A DNA stretch of 8,980 bases from contig USLC01000017.1 in the NCBI GenBank assembly GCA_900555375.1, forward strand, positions 1-8,980, read 5' to 3'. Both the position numbers and the translations under genes were made by a program. Each line of letters begins with the position of its first letter. The stretch's first letter is position 1. The notes beneath the pieces were generated by a model that saw nothing but the letters and a program-made list of their open reading frames with translations, made no database searches and had not been told where the DNA came from. The DNA comes from an uncultured Eubacteriales bacterium. Its GTDB lineage: Bacteria; Bacillota; Clostridia; Monoglobales; Monoglobaceae. Below, one piece after another: positions 6,502 through 8,980 of this stretch.

Positions 6502-8148
6502 TCAGTCCTCCTTAAGCTCGTTTTTAACGTCTGCCACAAGAGACAGTATCCTCTCGCGGTGAATCTTAAGGCTGACTCTGTTCACTACAAGCCGCGCGGA
6601 CAGCTCGCATACGTCTTCAAGAACCTCAAGTCCGTTTTCTTTAAGCGTTTTTCCGCTCTCCACAATATCCACTATTACTTCAGAAAGTCCGACAAGCGGC
6701 CCAAGCTCAACCGAACCGTTAAGCTTGATGATATCCACCGTCTGCCCCTTCACGCGGTGAAAGTAATCGCGCGCGATATGCGGATACTTGCTGGCAACCC
6801 TCATTATATTTCTTCCGTCCAGCCGTCCGCGCATCGACGCGGGACCCGCAACGGCCATTCTGCATCTGCCAAAGCCCAAGTCCAGCAGCTCGTACACATC
6901 CTTGCCGCTTTCCAAAAGCGTGTCCTTGCCGACAACGCCTATGTCGGCAGCTCCGTACTCTACATACACGGGTACGTCGGACGCTTTTACCAGGATAAAC
7001 TTAAACTTATTTTTCTCATCGGTAAAGATAAGCTTTCTTGTCTTTGACTTCATCTCCGAAACGTCAAAGCCAAGCCTTTCAAATATCTCGATTGAAAGCT
7101 CTGCCAGTCTGCCCTTTGCAAGCGCAACGGTTATATATTCCGACGCGGAATCATCCTTAACGCAGACCGAATCCGACAGAACCGTCATAACCCTTTCTAT
7201 TCCCATCGCCACACCCGTTGCGGGCAGCTCTCTGCCGAACTTAGCCGTAAGATTATCATATCTGCCGCCCGAGCATATGGGAAAGGCAACCCCCTTGGCA
7301 AAGCCTTTGACTATTATACCCGTATAATAGTCAAGGTTCGGAACCATCCCCAAGTCAATGGCAATATACTTTTCAAGACCCTTGCTTTTTAAAATCTCAT
7401 ACACCTGCATAAGATTTTCAAGCGCAGCCCTTGACTTATTGCTTAATATATCATTTTTAAGCTCTTTTTCAACTATATCGATATCACCGAAAAGCTTCGG
7501 CATATCGCAAAACGCTTCTTTTAAATCGTCTGAAATGTTAAGCCTTTCAAGCATATCGGCTATCGCCACAAAATCCTTGTCGTTTATTTTTGCCCTAAGC
7601 ATATCGCTGTAATCGCCGTCAAGCCCCGCGAGCTCTGCAAGACCTTTATAGTAATCAACCTGACCCATATCAATCTGAAAGTCGCTTATGCCGAACTTCA
7701 GCAAAGCCTCAATCGAAATCTCGATAACCTCAGCGTCCGCCGCGGCGCTGCCGTCGCCGATAAGTTCGATTCCCACCTGCGAAAACTCTCTCTGTCTCGC
7801 GTTGCTGAAAGCCTCATCATTTCTGAAGGCGCTTCCCGAATACGCAATTCTGTAAGGAAGCTCGCCCAGCGGCTTTGTTGCCGCGATTCTTGCAACCGAG
7901 GTTGTAAGGTCGGGGCGCAAAGCAAGCATACGTCCGTTGCTGTCAAAAAACTTGAACATATTTTCCGCTTTTGTAACCGCCGCGTCATACACATCATAAT
8001 ATTCAAATGTAGGAGGCTGAACCATATGATATCCGTGATGGGCAAAAACCTCCTTTGCCGCTGATTCGATCCTGAATTTGGTTTCGCACTCGTCAACAAG
8101 CATATCGGTAAGACCTGCCGGCGTATGAGTGTTTCTGCTCTCTGCCAC
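6502..8148 (-). CDS. hisZG: HisZ-HisG fusion: ATP phosphoribosyltransferase regulatory plus catalytic subunit
   Basis: A single 548-residue frame joins HisZ (about 1-328) to short-form HisG (about 337-548). HisG condenses ATP with PRPP to PR-ATP, the committed step of histidine synthesis; HisZ, a histidyl-tRNA synthetase paralogue, is needed for activity and carries histidine feedback control. HisZ part: HTPAGLTDML (8-17), motif 2 FRNDEAFSNARQREFSQVG (108-126), LDYYTG (272-277) and motif 3 SGGRYDNL (293-300). The RGLDYYT of true synthetases is replaced by VPNLDYYT, arguing against an aminoacylating enzyme. HisG part: VALAKGRL (341-348), GAADIGVVGKD (399-409) and the PRPP loop DIVESGKTLKENGLEV (494-509); the C-terminal regulatory domain of long HisG is absent. 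The linker is about eight polar residues (330-337). The start is GTG, with AGGAG 9 nt upstream, needed to include the conserved HTPAG segment. First gene after the promoter at 8230-8202. Confidence 0.95.
   Translation of the reverse strand: MAESRNTHTPAGLTDMLVDECETKFRIESAAKEVFAHHGYHMVQPPTFEYYDVYDAAVTKAENMFKFFDSNGRMLALRPDLTTSVARIAATKPLGELPYRIAYSGSAFRNDEAFSNARQREFSQVGIELIGDGSAAADAEVIEISIEALLKFGISDFQIDMGQVDYYKGLAELAGLDGDYSDMLRAKINDKDFVAIADMLERLNISDDLKEAFCDMPKLFGDIDIVEKELKNDILSNKSRAALENLMQVYEILKSKGLEKYIAIDLGMVPNLDYYTGIIVKGFAKGVAFPICSGGRYDNLTAKFGRELPATGVAMGIERVMTVLSDSVCVKDDSASEYITVALAKGRLAELSIEIFERLGFDVSEMKSKTRKLIFTDEKNKFKFILVKASDVPVYVEYGAADIGVVGKDTLLESGKDVYELLDLGFGRCRMAVAGPASMRGRLDGRNIMRVASKYPHIARDYFHRVKGQTVDIIKLNGSVELGPLVGLSEVIVDIVESGKTLKENGLEVLEDVCELSARLVVNRVSLKIHRERILSLVADVKNELKED
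6507..6513 (-). promoter_or_regulatory. Shine-Dalgarno of hisA, inside the hisZG stop region
   Basis: A perfect AAGGAGG that also encodes the last Lys-Glu residues of hisZG, 9 nt before the hisA ATG at 6497. It fixes the hisA start and makes coupled translation with hisZG likely. Confidence 0.85.
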
Positions 8149-8157
8149 GTTATCACT

Positions 8158-8162
8158 CTCCT
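8158..8162 (-). promoter_or_regulatory. Shine-Dalgarno of hisZG (supports a GTG start)
   Basis: AGGAG on the minus strand, 9 nt before the GTG at 8148-8146. The first in-frame ATG is codon 16, which would cut off the conserved HTPAG segment, so the GTG is preferred. Confidence 0.7.
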
Positions 8163-8201
8163 GTTATTTTATTTTAAAAAAGATTATTATTAAACTATTA
8201 T

Positions 8202-8230
8202 ATTATACCACTTTCACTTTACTCCGTCAA
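8202..8230 (-). promoter_or_regulatory. Sigma-A type promoter of the his operon
   Basis: On the minus strand the -35 box TTGACG (8230-8225) and the -10 box TATAAT (8207-8202) are separated by exactly 17 bp. This differs from the housekeeping consensus at one base only. The predicted start of transcription is near 8195, giving a leader of about 47 nt before the hisZG GTG. That leader is too short for a T-box or a leader-peptide attenuator. The promoter lies downstream of the terminator of the nuclease gene, so the his genes form their own unit. The segment 8231-8281, between the promoter and the terminator, shows no other feature I can support. Confidence 0.85.
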
Positions 8231-8281
8231 TCACAAATATGCCGAAATTCGTATTTTTATAAAACTCTGTGTTCGATATAC

Positions 8282-8316
8282 AAAAAATCGGAGCGATGAA
8301 AATATCGCCCCGATTT
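8282..8316 (-). terminator. Rho-independent terminator of the nuclease gene
   Basis: On the minus strand a 13-bp stem (AAATCGGGGCGAT at 8316-8304 paired with ATCGCTCCGATTT at 8297-8285, one G-U pair) closes a 6-nt loop and runs straight into a T-rich tail ending at 8282. It begins 3 nt after the nuclease stop codon. On the plus strand the G-U pair becomes an A-C mismatch and there is no T-run, so the signal is directional. Confidence 0.92.
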
Positions 8317-8319
8317 CTG

Positions 8320-8980
8320 CTATTCCTCTCTGCTGTCGCCGTTTTCGTAATTTATTATTACTCCCGGCTGAACATTATATACAAACACATTATACGAAAT
8401 CCCGTCGCCGCGGTCTTCAACCGAAAGCGCCTCCATTTTCACTCCGCTTGCGACAAGGTTATCGCCCTCAAACATCGGCGTAACCCTGTACAATACGTGG
8501 TTGTCGGTCTCTTTGACATAATCGGCAACCATATTTTCAAACGGAAGCATCCCGATTGTATTCATATACCTTGTGCCCGTTATAAGATTCCTTCTGTTTG
8601 CGTTTTCGGCGGTAAGCTGATATCCTATCAGGTGGCACCTGTTATACAAATACTTGCCGTCAACAAAATCATATTTGACCGAGTGCCAGCCCGACGGCTT
8701 TATGCTTCCGATACTGCCGCGCTTCTCTGTCGGCATAAGGTCTCTGCCGACGCACGCATACGCGGTTCCGCAGCGCCCCAGGCTGTCAAGCTCGCTGTAT
8801 GTTTCAAACGAATCCGTTGTCATATCGCCATCGGTAAACTCGGGTACATTTCCGTTTATCTCAACATACGGCGCACCGCTGTACTCGGGGATTCCCTGTC
8901 CGGCAGTATTTGCGCCGTCCGTTGTCCCCGGAACCGTACAGGCAGGCGATGATATCATAATATACAGCGCCATCAGTATA
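8320..8980 (-). CDS. Exported DNA/RNA non-specific endonuclease (EndA/NucA-like family), 5' end beyond window
   Basis: At least 217 residues, numbered here from an in-frame ATG at 8973. The frame stays open to the window edge, so the true start may lie outside. The family cleaves DNA and RNA without sequence preference through a beta-beta-alpha-metal site. The core is YNRCHLIGYQL at 110-120, where the classical DRGH becomes NRCH and His114 is the likely general base. ENANRRNLITGTRYMN (123-138) supplies the likely metal-binding Asn138, followed by GMLPFEN (141-147) and the C-terminal YNVQPGV (199-205). The N-terminus is hydrophobic (ILMALYIMISSPAC) and ends in a cysteine at residue 12 followed by a Ser/Thr/Gly-rich spacer, suggesting a signal peptide and possibly a lipoprotein, though Pro at -2 is not a standard lipobox. 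Its own terminator follows. Such nucleases serve nutrient scavenging or DNA uptake; which applies here is not shown. Confidence 0.88.
   Translation of the reverse strand, partial: ILMALYIMISSPACTVPGTTDGANTAGQGIPEYSGAPYVEINGNVPEFTDGDMTTDSFETYSELDSLGRCGTAYACVGRDLMPTEKRGSIGSIKPSGWHSVKYDFVDGKYLYNRCHLIGYQLTAENANRRNLITGTRYMNTIGMLPFENMVADYVKETDNHVLYRVTPMFEGDNLVASGVKMEALSVEDRGDGISYNVFVYNVQPGVIINYENGDSREE

Noticed and set aside
6498..6539. Upstream start for hisA adding 14 residues (MWQTLKTSLRRTEN).
   Set aside because: It would overlap hisZG, the added residues are not HisA-like, and the ATG at 6497 has a perfect AAGGAGG at the right distance and gives the canonical N-terminus.
6502..8148. The N-terminal half as a histidyl-tRNA synthetase.
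   Set aside because: The RGLDYYT motif is changed to VPNLDYYT, there is no anticodon-binding domain, and the frame continues into HisG; HisZ explains all of this.
8243..8251. Short palindrome CGAAATTCG upstream of the his promoter as an operator.
   Set aside because: It is nine bases long, lies upstream of the -35 box, and is not repeated nearby; such a match is expected by chance.
8269..8952. Plus-strand open frame of 227 codons opposite the nuclease gene.
   Set aside because: It runs through the terminator hairpin and is antisense to the conserved nuclease core; it shows no recognisable motif.

Overview
The window looks like chromosomal DNA from a low-to-mid-GC Gram-positive of the Clostridia type (Bacillota). 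The reasons are the gene order dxs-tlyA-nadK-recN, the use of HisZ with the short form of HisG, a ComEA-type helix-hairpin-helix protein, a DUF624 membrane protein, strong purine-rich ribosome binding sites, and GTG/TTG starts at three genes. I cannot name a genus. All genes lie on the minus strand, so transcription runs from high to low coordinates. No phage, insertion sequence, CRISPR array or RNA gene was seen.

Layout in the order of transcription. (1) 8980-8320: 3' part of an exported or lipid-anchored DNA/RNA non-specific nuclease, closed by a strong intrinsic terminator at 8316-8282. (2) 8319-8149: a 171-bp intergenic region with that terminator and then a near-consensus housekeeping promoter (TTGACG, 17 bp, TATAAT). 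(3) 8148-5080: a short histidine operon, hisZ-hisG fused in one reading frame, then hisA, then hisIE. Together these carry out the first four steps of histidine synthesis (PRPP + ATP to PRFAR) and nothing more; hisF, hisH, hisB, hisC and hisD are absent. (4) 5077-3617: a membrane-anchored ComEA-like protein, starting 2 nt after hisIE, and a DUF624/YesL-type polytopic membrane protein. (5) 3591-1: the conserved clostridial housekeeping block dxs (isoprenoid precursor DXP), tlyA (rRNA 2'-O-methyltransferase), nadK (NAD kinase) and the first 11 codons of recN (DNA repair), which runs off the left edge.

Gene gaps after the promoter at 8230-8202 are all under 50 nt (4, 44, 2, 48, 25, 46, 17 and 17), and I see no intrinsic terminator in any of them. 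The whole 8.1 kb from hisZG to recN could therefore be one long transcription unit, though weak internal promoters cannot be excluded by eye.

The most unusual item is the HisZ-HisG fusion. The regulatory and catalytic subunits of short-form ATP phosphoribosyltransferase are normally separate genes; here they form one 548-residue protein joined by a short linker. Further points are the four-step his operon without hisF/hisH, the lack of argR between nadK and recN, an in-frame hexanucleotide repeat in the comEA-like gene, and a nuclease and a ComEA-like protein on either side of the his genes.
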